Part shown: in pieces, positions 14,301 through 26,300 of the stretch | Layout of the letters: every line of letters starts with the position of its first letter | How positions within the stretch are numbered: the stretch's first letter is position 1 | Source: Phoronis australis | Taxonomy: Eukaryota > Phoronida > Phoronidae | DNA: 64,000 nucleotides | NCBI GenBank assembly: GCA_002633005.1 | Contig: NMRA01000054.1 | Location: 879,038-943,037, forward strand | Direction: 5' to 3' | Notes under the pieces: generated by a model | Told to the model about the DNA's origin: nothing | The model's database searches: none | The model's input: the letters and a program-made list of their open reading frames with translations, nothing else | Translations under genes and position numbers: made by a program

Positions 14301-15323
14301 TTTATAGACGGTGAACGCGAAAGGCAGCGTACATATTGTCGTGTAGTTAAGTGTCACTAAAGTATAAGAGAAAGACTACAGTTATAATGTTTGTTGAGAG
14401 TTTTTTGTTTTTAGGTCACTGTTAGATAATTCGAATCAAACAGAGATTACAATGAGTGTTCCAAATGCTTGTTTCAAAAATCTTTTCAATGCAATTTTCA
14501 TCGAAAGTTAACGTGATCTTCTTCAAAAACTCAACACGTTTTGTCATATTGCGCAAATTATTGTCCCAATAAAACAACAAACATTCTTTCTTAAATAACC
14601 ATGACACGAATACCAAAAAATAGCAGTTGTATTCTCGTACAAGGATTACGATACGTTTTTGAAACTTAGCGATAAAAATTATGAGCATTTTTAAAACAAC
14701 AAAAAGAAATGTTTTAAGCACCTGCCGAATTATTCCACAATAGTTTTAAAATTCAACTCTTAACGTTGCCAGAAATTCTTTAATATCCCACCTTAACTCT
14801 AACCTTCAGCTCCTTCAAGAAGACTTAATCCTCAAACAACTCCTATTCCTCAGAGAGATGTTCATGTATCCTAACTGCCAATAACAAACTTATTGAATGA
14901 ACAATCACTCCAACATTCACGAAATTCCTTAGTTATCCTGACAACTTCGATGAAAGCCCCCTAAGTTTCTCACTCGAACACCACTTGTCGACTTCCTGTA
15001 CAGCAAATGCGAAGTGGATGTCATGGAATAAAACTAATTAGAACTACCAACAGACATTCCTCGTTCGTTCAAATGTCACATTACCAGCCCAATACACCGG
15101 TAATGCTTGACATCGTATCGTAAATACCGTCCTAGGATTACAGTAGTATTATTAGCGGGTAATTCTCTCGAGTACCTACCGTATCGTCGTCTAGAGTGTT
15201 TGTATTTAACAAATCCTCTTCTACACTATTCTTGTAGAGATAACCTTTGCCACCTTTCTCGTCCTTTCCACACGACATTACAACCATCAACAGAACAGCG
15301 CAGATCACCCACACAAGCCTCAT
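5302..15323 (-). CDS. C1QTNF12-like: CTRP12 (adipolin)/erythroferrone-like secreted C1q/TNF-related protein, complete
   Basis: Seven minus-strand exons join into an open frame of 319 codons plus stop: 15180-15323, 9566-9679, 9237-9389, 8892-9062, 7046-7245, 6148-6226, 5302-5400. All junctions are phase 0 except that between exons 5 and 6, which splits Thr (AC/G). Every border has AG and GT. Exon 1 encodes a signal peptide ([18 protein letters not shown]). Exon 2 has [10 protein letters not shown], like TWLNFVRRPD of human CTRP12, then a very basic run with a furin-like KSKR. Exon 3 has a short collagen stub (six Gly-[21 protein letters not shown]) and [16 protein letters not shown]. Exons 4-7 form the C1q/TNF-like head: [56 protein letters not shown], ending [10 protein letters not shown]. 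Human CTRP12 is 302 residues. Vertebrate members are secreted regulators of glucose (CTRP12) or hepcidin/iron (erythroferrone); which role applies here cannot be told. Confidence 0.92.
9680..15179. other. First intron of the CTRP12-like gene
   Basis: A 5.5 kb intron between the signal-peptide exon and the exon with [10 protein letters not shown]. It holds dispersed repeat copy B (10002-10090), a C-run followed by CATCCTAAATCCGCCAGTG near 12220-12262 (the end of a hAT-like MITE), and AT-rich low-complexity sequence around 12830-12905 and 13010-13110. Open frames at 10543-10953 (minus) and 13955-14314 (plus) have no recognisable family and are not called genes. Confidence 0.6.
10002..10090 (-). 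repeat. Dispersed short repeat, copy B (inverted relative to copy A)
   Basis: Reverse complement of 2980-3070 with substitutions, containing GTCGACTCGACGTCGTT and CTCGATCATCAAACTTTCC. It lies in the first intron of the CTRP12-like gene. Confidence 0.6.
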
Positions 15324-17751
15324 GTTGCAGCACTATTCGTTATCAGTGAGAACTAGTCAATTCACGTTTTTCATTTTGCTCCTTTAACGTTTAAGAGAAC
15401 CTGCCCTCCCGTCTTTGAAATAAACAGCGGTAATCAACAACGTCACGTTCTGTCAATACACGCGGTACGTCGAAGGCGTCAACGAGTCATTCGCAGCCGA
15501 CGACTAGTTTTTGTGCCCAAACATTCATCGGCGCTGAAATAAAAGTCAGTTTGAGGTAAAACAAATCTTTCCTACGTGCTAATCTAACATTGGGTTGGCT
15601 TAGCGTGGCGTGATGATCTCAGTGGATAACACAAGGCGCCAAGGAGCTCATGACAGTCGACATATAGACTAACGTTGATTTCGACATTTTCACTTCTATG
15701 TAGACGCTATCCATTTATCACGGGGATGTAATCTTAGTCAGGAGAGTCAATACGGTTCCTGAAATTATGATTCAACCATTGTTTTCTATCTCTATACTAA
15801 TTGTTACGAAAGGTGTCAATACCTTATGAACACTGAATAGAAGGAATCATGTTCAAGGATGGTAATAGATATAGAGTTGTAATTATAACGTGAATAGATC
15901 AATCAATTGCGTTTCCAATTACATGGCGTCCATTCTTAACGTGCAAGCTTTGTCGCTTCAAATCCAAAAAGTATGATTAAACACCTTTCGGACTATCTCT
16001 TTGTACGATTACCAAACAAAATTGCATGTTGAACAAATTAATAAGTTGTCTTGGTATACAATTCAATAAAATCAGTTTCATTCTCTTCCAATGCGCATTT
16101 AAGGTTAAATCAGAAAAACAAAAGTTGAGCATCACATGAAATAAAAACAATAACTTACCTTTGCACACGACTTATGTTTCGTCCTACAACTAAACCACCT
16201 CCTTTCTACGGCATGCGATTGGAAGACCCTCTCTATGAGAAGTGCCCCACTATTTATAACACACTGAGTATCGTATTGTTATCAAGTGCTGCGTGCACTA
16301 TCGCGCCGAATATTGACTTTAATAACCAATTTGTGAATGTATAGCCTGCGGACATTAAGCATATCCTGTAACTGCGGTGATGAGCACATATTCACTTGAT
16401 CCCAACCACATTCTTAAGGCTCGTGTGAAAGTTAAAGCCAGGACAAGAGACAAAAGTTCACCATTTGTGTTAACAATCCACGAAGTGGTAGTGTTTCGCA
16501 AATGTTTGTTTATGTCGACTGTGACATTCACATGTTGTCGTCTGTTTCGTAAGCACGTTCAATATACATTTAAAGTGGTTTACACCCACAGAGGCAAAGG
16601 ACGGTTACAGAGAATCCTGGTACCGGATTTAGACTTTGGGAAGTCCGAGATTTCTTTGTTGAAAAGGCACCAACAGTAGTTCTTAAAAAACGCAGCATGT
16701 GTCGTTTGCGTGCGCTCAAAATTAAGCAGTTTACCCTGCAGTACTTATAAGATGCTTTCCTTGTACAACCGAACCTTGTGAGTTACGAGTGTATGTGGTA
16801 TTCACAACGAAGAACGTTATTTAGGTGCCTATTAGCTAAATCTCTTTAAACTTGTATATGATATCAAATCCCCTGAGACTACAATCATAAAGGGTGTTGA
16901 AGCTTACCTGTGTAAAAATTATACTGAATCATGAAGCCTTTTTCTTGTATCAATCTTATTTGCCAAACAAGTTTTTAGGCAACCCGTCGATTGTTTGATC
17001 TATGTAGCAAATATCCAGTTCTGGAAGTACCACAGCGCCCTCTCTGATTCTGTGGTATTTAACCACAATGCTGCGCGTCCGCAGGTCACTTTGTTCGTAG
17101 TTGCACACTGCTACCGTGCTAATCACCATTTGTAACTCTGACGTAAGGTAAGTTTTACTGTGTCATACGAGTTGCAATGCTAACAAAAAATGAAAAGCTG
17201 AGTGAGGCGTGACACATTGTACGACTCGGCTAAGAAATCTATACGCCTCCCTATACCTTTCAAACGCTACTTCAGGCATACAGTGCGCTTTTCTACTGTA
17301 GCAAAAGAGGAGAGTTAAATCTGAGAGGAGGGAACTGAAATGGGTTTCAAATTGTCACTAGTATAAAGGCGTAATCAGAATTCCCCCAAGACAGACTCCA
17401 ATCCGTCTGGGATCTCTCTGGCAAGGATTGGTGTATCCAACTACTCTTTACCCGTGTTGAAAATTATGTGTCGTTTATATTAAGGGGGACCTAGGATAGG
17501 TGTCCCTGGTGATAACACCGGGTTCCGTTCTTTCGTGTTTTTGAAATGACAAATCCTTTCGTCTTAAGCGTTCTTCTGTCGGAGGAGATTCCCATGATGG
17601 AATCGGTTGTCACGCTTTTCATGTTTTTGTTCAATTATCTCCTACTACCTAACACAGTATAACTGTCGCATTTAGTACACACATCAGTGTTCTCATGTAT
17701 TCACGCATACGGGAGATTAGGTTTACAGTTTACTTACAATCAATTAACCAA
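15324..17751. other. Intergenic region with no recognised gene
   Basis: The left part should contain the 5' UTR and promoter of the CTRP12-like gene; the right part should contain the 3' UTR of the minus-strand gene ending at 17752. A strong plus-strand donor-like site (GACGTAAG/GTAAGT near 17150) follows a GC-richer stretch and might mark a non-coding exon, but no linked exon was seen. Confidence 0.45.
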
Positions 17752-20700
17752 TCACAAAAAAGATGAATTTGATTTCGTGCCAGTCATCCGTTTTTTACTA
17801 TTTGGAGGCAGAGAAAGGACTTTCTTGGTGTGCGGTAACCTCGTAAGTTCCATCATATCAGCAAAGCCAAGACGGTGGAAAACTTTTCGCTTAGTGGCCC
17901 GGTGTTTCGTTGGTTCCGGGTCAAGTACAGGTGTCACGGTAGGAGAAGTAGTCCTTTTGCCAATAAAATAGTCTTGGAGAAAATCTTCATGCTCTATAAT
18001 TTTCTCAACACGTGACAAGGATATGTGTGTGTGTGGTGACTGGTCGCGATGCTTCTTCGCAAATGAATCAGTGTCAAGCTCATCTTGTTGCCTTACAAAA
18101 CATGGTGTCGACTGTCCATAAAACGTCCGCAGAGACGTAATGCCGTAACGAGGCATGTGGCTTTCTAACTTGTTGCGTGGTTTCATGAAATGCGCTTTCC
18201 GCTTCAACTTGTATTTAGACTTGTGTGAAGGGGAGAACTGAGACATTTGGTGTTGTAAAAGAGACACCTCGTTTAAGTAGTTCCTGTATGCCGCTCCCAG
18301 TGGATCTGCGGTTCTTTCGCGAAGTTCCCAGCTATTTGCTATTGCATGGCGGATGCTCCATAAGTTGGCATAATTTGCGTCGTCGTTTCTGATCAAATCC
18401 ACGTCATCTGTTTTCTTTGGCGTTTTATGCTGTTTGGGCATAGATTTCGTGTAAAGTTTTCGACGCGGGTTTGAATAAGGTGGCTGTCCTTTCTTGGTTG
18501 TTTTAGCAAAGCGCGCTCGTTCCACACTATCTTCTGTTTTATAATAGACAAACGGTTTCCCAAGTCGGTCGTTATAGTTACTAATCAATATCGGAGTTTC
18601 CTTGATATGTGTTTCACAAATCTCGTCCACTGGAGTTGGAGTCTCCAAATTCTCGCCAAATTGCTTATCAGTTGGTGACAGAAGTGACTGCTCGAGATCC
18701 TCCGACTTTGAATTGCAGGTTTCTTGGGTTTGCTGCGAAGAGGATAAATAATCAAGCGTACTTTTATGAGCTCTCTGTAGTGTAGGGTGCAGCAACTTAT
18801 TTAAAAAACGCGAGTAAAACGCAGAAATGTTTAAATTGTGCTAACTGTGATGGCGGATTGCGCTGCCAATCGTTGGCACTGTCCATTCAGCTTGATCGTC
18901 CAATCTGAAGTTTGGTACTGTCGACAGTCGAGAAATGGAAGGGACAGGCCTTCATATGGGAAGGACGGACTCAAAAACAATGCGAAGCACGGACGAGAAA
19001 TGGGTGGGACGAGATTGTAACGGTACGGCAACTGTGTCCTCAGATGGTGTTGCTGAAAGTAGTTGTCGTGTCGCGGGTCAAACGATAATCCACTTAGCCG
19101 CCACAATACTAAAGATGTACGCCTTCCCTCCTGAAAATGTGTGGTTCTACCATCATTCGACGCGTTTCTTGTGGTATTGCTAGTGACGCACATTTCTTAA
19201 GATATCGGTATGTAATCATGGAAAGTTTTAATTGAGAGCTTATAAACCAAACAATGGCGATACTCCCACCACGATGTCTTTTCCATTTCTCATCCGTCCA
19301 TCACATTTTAAGGGTGTGTCCTTCCCGTCAGAAGGTCCTCCTTTTCCATTGAAAGTCCGAACTTTCCATTGGAGATACATTCTTTAGGCTATGTGTTTGG
19401 AGGGTCACGGAACTGGCAAGAATAGGACATTGGAACAATGCTTGACTTCCTTTCATCGACGCCTGAATGCAGATCTGCAGCCAGCTGATACAAGTGAGGT
19501 CGTAAAATTTATGATTATTTGGTCTTTTGAGCAATATGACCTAGTGATAGAGTTGACGGCTTAGAATCTAAAGATCTTGGTTTCCACTAGACGACACTGC
19601 TAGACCCTTGTGTACGGATTCCTGCTCCATTGCTCACTTTCGTAGATATTAACTCATGTGTAAAATGTATTGTAATATATCGTGTAGGTTATGGTAATGC
19701 TTAGGCTAAAAAAGCATAGTTGGTTCTACCGATCTGGGTTTTTTTGGAAAACCGAGTCAGTGGTGCGGTATTCTTTTAATTGCTCACTTTTTCAGCCACA
19801 GGCGCTTGGGTTTATCGCAAATGACGTCACTCAATAATATATATAAGAAAACATAAAGGTTGGACACTCGAAATCTGTTTGCTCAGAATTTTCTACTCAA
19901 ATGTGCATGGAACTCTACGAAACTAACATCGAACAACTCTTAGAATACCTTCTTTCATTCGATCTCTTCAAATTGCCTTCGAGTGGCGATTTGGCGACAA
20001 AAATGCCAAAAGAATGCCAAAATCACAAATTCAAGGACCTGATTCCGTGATGTCATGGCAGACGGTCTTCGCACATCCGGGTTTTTGACGGACGCTCCCG
20101 AGCTAAATCCGAAAGTCTAATTTCGCGCGGCTTTCATCGTCAATCCCTCGACTACTTGATCATGAGAACTGAGCAGAGAGCACTTTATTGCCAAATAAAT
20201 GTAATTACTCACATATTTGTGTCAAATATAAATTATCCTGATACTGTATTGATATGCGAAGTTTTTGTGTACTGTGATTTCTTATGAAGGTTTACTTTTG
20301 GCCAAAACCATTGAGTTAACTCGTCGGCCACGCGCATTGTAATACTTGCACGGACAGCGTTTCCTGGACGAGTGTGTTGTGCTTCAATCAAAAAAGTGCG
20401 TTATGTCAAGATGAGAAACAAGATACACCAGTTTATGTAATAAATTTCTAAGTTAAGGGCGAAAATGAGCCGTCAGTGGAATAAAGTTACAAATAATCAT
20501 TAAAATACTAACTTTAACATTCTCAATTAGTTGAGTTTCGGATTAGAATTATTGAATTTGAAATATTGGTTGCTTGCTCAAACTCAAAGTTTCACCTACG
20601 TCAGGCGTACAAGTTGAAGCACAACTGAAATCCGTCATGTTTACTATTTCAGGTCCTTGAATTCAGAGTTTTGAGATTGTTTTGGAAATTCCATCGCCAC

Positions 20701-23296
20701 TTCACCACTCACGACGACAGTTAATGGGATCTGGGAAAGATAAGGCTTCGAATGTTTATGCAATACCAGGCTAAGGGAGGTGCACGCAGATTTTATTTGA
20801 ATTTTGGACGGTTGAAGTTGGGAGCCTCGGCTAAACAGATTTCGAGTGTCCAACCTTTATGTTTTCTTATATATATATTGTGACGTCATTTGCGATAAAC
20901 CCAAGCGCCTGTGTTTTCAGCAAAGAAAATTCAGCTGAGACGAGATAAAATGGCGCTCTATTTGTTTTTTCTTTTTGTTTTTTTTACTCAACGCTTGATA
21001 AATCATGGTGTTTCAAACCTTGTACAGCTTTTCAAAAAACACAAGGCTTTGGATGAAATTGATGCAGGTTGGCGTTTTTAGTCGATGAGATGATGGCCCG
21101 GGATGTATGGTTTGGCCTTGTAATTTTTTGACGTTTTCTGTTCTATTTTGTGCGTACTCAAGATAAGTGTTCATTATGTTGCGTTCGAGTACATTATAGT
21201 TTTTGTATAGGAATTTCCAGCCAAGTTCAAATTTGATGACCCCTAGATTCCAACTACTAGGTATAGACCTAATTCACGCCGACAGGAGGCGCGTTCCAAA
21301 ACGAGGCTCGCTACGATATCTCTGTTGGCTTATCGGCATACTGGTTGTATTCCGCGTTTTGAACGGGCTAGGAAAAATACGGACACTCAACTGTCTGTTT
21401 TACAACATCTGAGGACGTTGAGATTCGGAAGTGTTGGGTCGTTGCCATACGCGCGACGAAAGAAAATAATTATGTCCCAGTAAAATTTATAAATGTTTGA
21501 AAGTTTGTCGCATCTCGGTTGCCGAGCGTCATAGCAACGACCGGAGAATCTTTGGTCAGCCAGGCCGTGTTTTCATGACTACGGGTGATGTATGTTTCTT
21601 TCCAAAAAAAGACAGGGCCCTCAATCCTTCGATTTTGGGTCCGAATATCGGCCCTATTCTCCTCTAAAAATCCCCCGAAATTCCCCCACAAGGCCTTAAG
21701 AATTCCCCTTGTGATTGAAAACTTCTCTCCGAAGTTCAAATCACCTGTATCCACACAGGTGACAATTTGAAAGAGCACAGGGCGGGTGTGCTAATGATGA
21801 TGATCGGGAGGTAGATTTTTGCCCTCACTCGGCGAAAAAATCCCCCTCTCACGAGGCACACACATGAGCACCTTTCCTCGGATGAATGAGCCTCGAGGCC
21901 CCTGAAGAAACATGATAACTATGCTTGCACTGTGCAGTTAACTGAAATTGAGCTAAAAAAACAAGGTTATGCTTTAGACGAACGAGTTAGGTGTTTTAAT
22001 TTTAAATTCAACTTAGTCCAGTTTGATATTTGAAACCTAACACATGAAATAGACATATATAAGAATCATTAAAACCAAGAAAGCAGAATTGATGGTCAAA
22101 TAATTACTTGTGAATGTGTGCAAAGGAGTGAATGAGAACCTGGATATAATGCGAAAGCGATTTCTGAGGCTGTGCTCGTTTTTTATTTTTTTTTTCAAAA
22201 TTTTTATAAATGGCCAAATAATTTTTATTTTCAATTACGAGCCTGTTTTTTATTTTAATAAAAAGTATATTTAATAACATCAGTTATTCTTTCAGATCAA
22301 TGACAAATCCATTGTTAGTCCCAGTAGTCCCTGCATCACCAGGATGCTTGATGTTAACACTTTTGATCAACAAATCAAACCAGATGTGACTAATTGCACA
22401 TGACAGCAAAATGCGATGAGCCACCACTGTCGAATATATCTTCAACTCGTCAACAATACAAGCAGATGACCTGGTTCGTGTAGAAAGCATTTTTATCAAC
22501 AATTTAGAAGAAGAAACGTAACTCTGCATTCAGCATAATACCTAATCCGTAACACTACCGTGACTATCGCCGCAGTTTGGTCATTTTTACTTTTCATGTT
22601 TCGAACCTAGTTTCCGAAAAAAAATTTATACCCTTTCGTCAGACAACTCTTTGGTGCATTGACTTGTTCTCTAATGTACTTTCTACGTCTCTGTGGTTAA
22701 TTATCGACACATTTTTAAGATTTAATATCCAGGTTGGACTCGAAAGACCGGCCATTTAACTCACGCAATGTAAACTTCCGCTTTGTTTATCGCAGTGAGC
22801 CTCGCTTTGGATTTTAATGTCCGCCGCGTAAGTTAGGTCTATAGCAAAAACTCGAATTTTCGAGTTCAGACTCGAACTTTTAGCCTTAATGTTTGGGTCA
22901 TTAAGTGCAAATCATGATTAGACAGTTATTCGCCTAAGTTATTATGTTCTTGAGCATAAAAAATAGACACTTGTCTTGAATTCGCACAAAAGTAGAATAA
23001 AAATCGCACAAAAGTAGAATAAAAATCGCACAAAAGTAGAATAAAAAATGCCAAAAATAATTTCCAGTTTGATTTCGAGTAAGAAAGTTAGTCCCTGTCC
23101 AAGGTCTCCAAATGAGACGGGGTACAGACCAGAACCAACTATGTTTTTGTAATTACTTATGTCAGAGGGACACGCTTTAAATCGTCCCTTGGTTAACACA
23201 TGTAGTGTATCATCTACGACTAGAGACTACTATTACAATTCTCCGTACACTCCTTGCTATTACTATCATCATCATCATCATCATCATCACCATCAC

Positions 23297-23329
<33 letters not shown>

Positions 23330-26300
23330 TATCATCATCATCATCATCATAATCATCATCATCATCATCATGACCTTTGAACCTCACCAATAGGGCCCTC
23401 ACGGATTAAACAGCGATACTCGAATCTCGCTGTATTTACCCACAATGCCGTAAACATTCGTCAGGCACATTTGCTGCCTCGTTTTCGTGTCACTGGGGTT
23501 TAACATGTTATTTGTTGTTGTCAGATTTTTCATAATTTTTTTGTTTGCATTACTTATTGCTGCTGTGTTGTGGGCTGCAACTCCTACGTGACAAAGTTTG
23601 ATTAGTTGGACAAACAGTGGCGGATCTAGGATACCACAAGGAGGGCCAACGTGTTGCCTCGGGGAGTTGAGCAAAGCGCAATTGTATGTGGACAGGGCCC
23701 CGAAAGCTGCGAGGGCCGGGATGTGGGACCTTCCGTTCGGGAATTCTATCGGTGGACTAAAGAAAAAAAAAACGGAAACACGGTTCCTCTAGGATCTGAG
23801 CTGCCCCTCCCTCATCCCTAGTTATTCAACTCAATATTTTCTCACGCTTCACGCTGTTCCTGTTTAGTTTTGCTTGCGGCAGCCAAAGGGGGGTTCCTGC
23901 CTCCCTAAATCCGCCTATGACAAATACGCGCAGAAGCGCGATCTAAAATTCTTCGCCTACCCGACATCAACGAGAGACACGAAAATGTGCCTGATTTCCA
24001 AAACGAGGTCACACACTTTCCAAAATCCGGGACAAGAGAAAGTTCTATCGCCGTGTAATCCGGGACGGCCCTATGTTCTCCCCAATCCCTCCAACAAACG
24101 TCACCCATCCTCCAATCAATTGGAAACAAAACTGACTTGGGCATGAAGCAAGCATCATATCTGTCATTGACCGGACCTAAACAGTTGGGGATGAGATCGT
24201 TGCATCCTTGACTTCAAACATGGAATATGGAGAATTCGTTGTTGAGAACTACAAAACCTTCAAACACACCATGACCTGGCCGTCTAGAAAAGCAAGACGT
24301 AAGAATAGTGATTTACTCATTGAACTCACTTCAAGGATCAAGCCATCGCTTTCAAGAAGTCAGACGACCTTAGGGTTCATCAGCCGACAGCGATAATCCT
24401 GGCTGTCCATTCTAGGAGTACATTTCTATCAGCTTGGCAAGGCAAAGCGATGTCATTGTGGACTTCGAATCGTCACTTCTCCGATTCACGTTTAGATGTT
24501 ATGGAAGGAAACTTACTGTCTCTCAGTAGGGAACTTTTCACTGTTAACTCCTACGGGCACTAAAAGTTTTGGCCTACAAGAAGAGGTCCGCACGGCTACG
24601 CAGAAAATGTAGTAAACGAGACCCCGTGTTTGGTGTTAAGGCACTGGTAAACTTAAAGGCGAAGGCAACCTTTTTTCATGTCATTTTTAGCAAGAATAAG
24701 TATCGTTGATTATCCCAGACATATTTTTCACTTATTTACTGCTTTTCGTAATTTAATTAATTACTCGTCGTCTACTCCGGAAGTGACGTTTTGGGAGGCA
24801 AGAATTTCGCCCCAATTTCTTTTCATATAGTCTGACTGTGAGAGCAGTCGAGTCAGTCATTGTTCTACCTCGGCTGTGATAAGTTCGGTCGTCGTTTGCT
24901 TTTGCTTACGAGTCAGTCAACATGCCACGCTATTGCTGCGTACTGGGGTGTACTCAATATCGTCTCACGTACTGAGGAAGAACTGTCCCACTTGCCCGAG
25001 TGTACCGCGACACACTCCCACTGGAGGGTGATCTGCCAGGAGCACCCAAACTGCTTACATCCCGCCGTGTGACTCCCTCGCTACACACCTGGCAACTTCC
25101 AAATAGCTCCAATACATGTCCACAATAAACTTATCAAACTTAGGCTCATCAATCTGTTCATTGGATGACGAACTGTCCTCTTCACTGGGTGTCGAACTGG
25201 GCCTGTATTCACTCCCACTACTCAACATCGCTGCATGGCTGCTTGCAGGCTCTGGGCTAGAGACAACAGCACAGGGCGAATCACTGCTAGTTCCCGGAAT
25301 TGCACGCAATGGGATACGTTCGGAGGCACGGGTGACAGTAGATGAAGTGCCTCCAGTCACTGAATATAGTGGCCACATCTCGCGAGGCTTCTCGCTTCAA
25401 AAACGCACTTCTCGGTGTTGGCGACGGGGCACTGCCGGGAATCAACAGCGACGGTATGGTACCATTCTTCAGGCGTTGTTTCGCAGGGACCTCCATCAAT
25501 TCAGCGTACATATTTGTCATAATCTGACGGCAGAAAATGCTTGCCACACACTCGGTAACCCTCCATTGCTTTGTACGTTGCGTGGACGGGTAGCGCTGCG
25601 TTCTTCACATGAACGAGCTAGCCAAGTACGGCGAAGTGTGTCATCCTTCGGAAACAGATGCAAGGTACCCAAAGCGCGTGTAAGACGATAATGAGTACAT
25701 CCCGGCACGCAGCAACAGCGTGGCATGTTGACTGACTTGTAAACAAAAGCAAACGACGACCGAACTTATCACAACCGAGGTAGAACAATGACTGACTCGA
25801 CAGCTCTCACAACTGTCAGACTATAACGAAAAGAAATTTGCGCGAATCTCTTGCCTCCCAAAACGTCACTTCCGGAGTAGAGGACGAGAAATTAATCAAA
25901 TTACGAAAAGCTGTAATTAAGTGAAAAATGTGTCTGGGATAATCAACGAACCTTATTTTTGCTAAACGTGACATGAAAAAGGTTGCCTTCGCCTTTAATA
26001 GACATGAAAAAAGGTTGCCTTCGCCTTTAATAGTCTGAAAACGGTATTTCCAAGGCAAAAAAACAATGCCAGTATCCGTACAGCAGTAGTCGGTGAGGAT
26101 GAAACCTGTTGATAAAGGTGGAAGACTACTATTGACCAAAGCAAGTAGCAACTGGGCCTATGGCCCGACCGGGAGAGGGGGATAAATACACTGACGACTG
26201 AGAGGAGGAATCAAAGCTGCTGGTTACTACAAAGATGGCAGAATCAAATAACCAGCATGCAAAAATTTCAACTGGTACCGCGCTCATTGAATTACATGTA

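Noticed and set aside
13955-14314. 119-codon plus-strand frame in the same intron
   Set aside because: Somewhat protein-like composition but no family, promoter or splice context.
21740-21765. Small palindrome TCACCTGTATCCACACAGGTGA
   Set aside because: Too short and isolated to assign a role.
23159-23402. Poly-His, poly-Ile and poly-Asp reading frames
   Set aside because: They are the three frames of an ATC microsatellite.
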